This document shows positions 62,761 through 64,000 of a stretch of 64,000 nucleotides of DNA, piece by piece. Location: positions 359,981,436-360,045,435 of the forward strand of contig OZ024742.1 of the NCBI GenBank assembly GCA_964016885.1. Reading direction: 5' to 3'. This DNA is from Eledone cirrhosa (lineage: Eukaryota > Mollusca > Cephalopoda > Octopoda > Eledonidae). The stretch's first letter is position 1, and every line of letters starts with the position of its first letter. Under the pieces are notes generated by a model. The model was not told where the DNA came from. It ran no database searches and saw only the letters and a list, made by a program, of their open reading frames with translations. Position numbers and translations under genes: made by a program.

Positions 62761-64000
62761 TGGGATGTGAAGGCGGAGCAGAGAGATAGAAATGCTGGGA
62801 TGTGAAGGTGGAAGAGAGAGATGGAAAGGCTGGGAAGTGAAGGTGGGGAGGAGAGATAGAAAGGCTGGGATGTGAAGGTGAAGATGAGAGATAGAAATGC
62901 TGGGATGTGAAGGTGGCGTAGAGCGATAGAAAGGCTGGGATGTGACGGAGGAGAAGAGAGATAGAAAGGCTGGGATGTGAAGGTGGAGGAGAGAGATAGA
63001 AAGGCTGGGATGTGAAGGTGGAGAATAGAGATGGAAAGGCGGAGATGTGAAGGAAGAGAAGAGAGATAGAAAGGCTGGAATGTGAAGGTAGGGAAGAGAG
63101 ATAGAAATGCTGAGATGTGAAGGTGGAGAGGAGAGATAGAAAGGCTGGGATGTGAAGGTGGAGAAGAGAGATAGAAAGGCTGGGATGTGAAGGTGGAGAA
63201 GAGAGATAGAAAGGCTGGGATGTGAAGGTGGAGAAGAGCGATAGAAAGGCTAGGATGTGAAGATGGAGAAGAGAGATAGAAAGGCTGGGATGTGAAGGTG
63301 GAGAAGAGAGATAGATAGGCTGGGATGTGAAGGTGGAGAGGAGAGATAGAAAGGCTGGGATGTGAAGGTCGAGGAGAGACATAGAAAGGCTGGGATGTGA
63401 AGGTGAAGATGAGAGATAGAAATGCTGGGATGTGAAGGTGGCGTAGAGCGATAGAAAGGATGGGATGTGATGGAGGAGAAGAGAGATAGAAAGGCTGGGA
63501 TGTGAAGGTGGAGGAGAGAGATAGAAAGGCTGGGATGTGAAGGTGGAGAATAGAGATAGAAAGGCGGAGATGTGAAGGAAGAGAAGAGAGATAGAAAGGC
63601 TGGAATGTGAAGGTGGAGAAGAGCGATAGAAAGGCTGGGATGTGAAGGTGGAGAAGAGAGATAGAAAGGCTGGGATGTGAAGGTGGAGAAGAGAGATAGA
63701 TAGGCTGGGATGTGAAGGTGGAGAGGAGAGATAGAAAGGCTGGAATGTGAAGGTGGAGAAGAGAGATTGAAAGGCGGAGATGTGAAGGTGGAGAGGAGAG
63801 ATAGAAAGGCTGGGATGTGAAGGTGGAGAAGAGAGATAGTAAGGCTGGGATGTGAAGGTCGAGGAGAGACATAGAAAGGCTGGAATGTGAAGGTAAAGAT
63901 GAGAGATAGAAATGCTGGGATGTGAAGGTGGCGTAGAGAGATAGAAAGGCTGGCATGTGAAGGAGGGGGAGAGAGATAGAAAGGCTGGGATGTGACGGAG
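62761..64000 (+). repeat. Block I3, start of a third I copy, cut by the window edge
   Basis: From about 62871 the order again follows 55105 onward, at offset 7,766 (GGCTAGGATG at 55482 and 63248). It runs off the right edge still in repeat, so the array continues beyond the window. The 110 bp before it are ordinary units. Confidence 0.8.

Larger units (their letters stand above)
1..64000 (+). repeat. 35-bp satellite/minisatellite array filling the window
   Basis: The sequence is a head-to-tail array of a 35-bp unit: the 20-mer GATAGAAAGGCTGGGATGTG plus the 15-mer AAGGTGGAGAAGAGA. About 1,830 units fit in the window, all in one orientation. The consensus has 16 G, 13 A, 5 T and 1 C, so it is 83% purine on this strand. 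The commonest variants are AAGGAGGAG for AAGGTGGAG, CTGAGATG for CTGGGATG, and AAGATAGATAG for AAGAGAGATAG. A minority of units are 32-34 bp, most often a 33-bp form that lost one AG from the GAGAGA run. The array starts and ends mid-array, so its full length is unknown. Organism and chromosomal position cannot be told from the sequence; a eukaryotic heterochromatic satellite or giant minisatellite is the best reading. Confidence 0.99.

Noticed and set aside
1..64000. CRISPR array, because the 35-bp period is near CRISPR repeat length
   Set aside because: Units are contiguous with no unique spacers between them, and there are no cas genes.
1..64000. Bacterial or phage origin
   Set aside because: No non-repeat coding sequence, RNA gene or promoter layout in 64 kb; such a window is not plausible for a compact genome.
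1..64000. Centromere CENP-B box or telomeric repeat
   Set aside because: No CENP-B-box-like motif and no TTAGGG-type tract was seen; a centromeric role cannot be claimed from sequence.
1..64000. Simple (GA)n microsatellite
   Set aside because: GA-rich runs are short (AGAGAGA) and always set in the 35-bp unit with fixed GGCTGG and GATGTG parts.
1..64000. Chi-like recombination signal from GGCTGG
   Set aside because: The full GCTGGTGG octamer is not part of the unit, and bacterial chi has no role in a eukaryotic array.

Overview
The whole window is one tandem-repeat array. From the first base to the last it is built from a purine-rich 35-bp unit, about 1,830 copies, all in the same orientation, with no unique sequence at either edge and no interruption by a gene, transposon or RNA gene. 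On the + strand the unit is the 20-mer GATAGAAAGGCTGGGATGTG followed by the 15-mer AAGGTGGAGAAGAGA, with many single-base variants. An array this long with layered internal duplications points to a eukaryotic chromosome (satellite or very large minisatellite: centromeric, pericentromeric, subtelomeric or a heterochromatic block). Nothing in the window identifies the clade.

The array is hierarchical. Variant units occur in fixed orders, and those orders are repeated as larger blocks. From left to right these are: a 2,364-bp-offset pair (A, 1-4309); a 2,888-bp tandem pair (B, 3290-9065); a four-copy family with 3,445- and 2,435-bp periods (D, 9071 to about 20715); a 3,236-bp pair (E, about 19087-25558) with a partial third copy to about 27344; a 3,533-bp pair (F, 27345-34410); a mosaic zone (34411-38339); three copies of about 3.9 kb (G, 38340 to about 50145, periods 3,947, 3,842 and about 4,017); a 1,082-bp pair (H, about 49980-52143); an irregular zone (52144-55104); and a set with 4.2- and 3.4-3.6-kb offsets running off the right edge (I, 55105-64000). 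Block edges were found by eye and are good to about one unit.

The minus strand carries very long open frames, the longest 4,766 codons at 25854-40154. I do not annotate them as genes. The 35-bp unit has no stop codon in any minus-strand frame, and because 35 is not a multiple of 3 each frame passes through all three phases every 105 bp. All three frames therefore stay open and give the same 35-residue peptide. Every frame end I checked is a single variant base creating CTA, TTA or TCA on the + strand, and start codons come from stray CAT variants. The + strand is closed everywhere by the unit's own TGA and TAG.

No gene system was found. The points worth attention are the phase-neutral open strand, the nested higher-order blocks whose copies differ by whole numbers of 35-bp units, and the extreme purine and G-over-C strand asymmetry.
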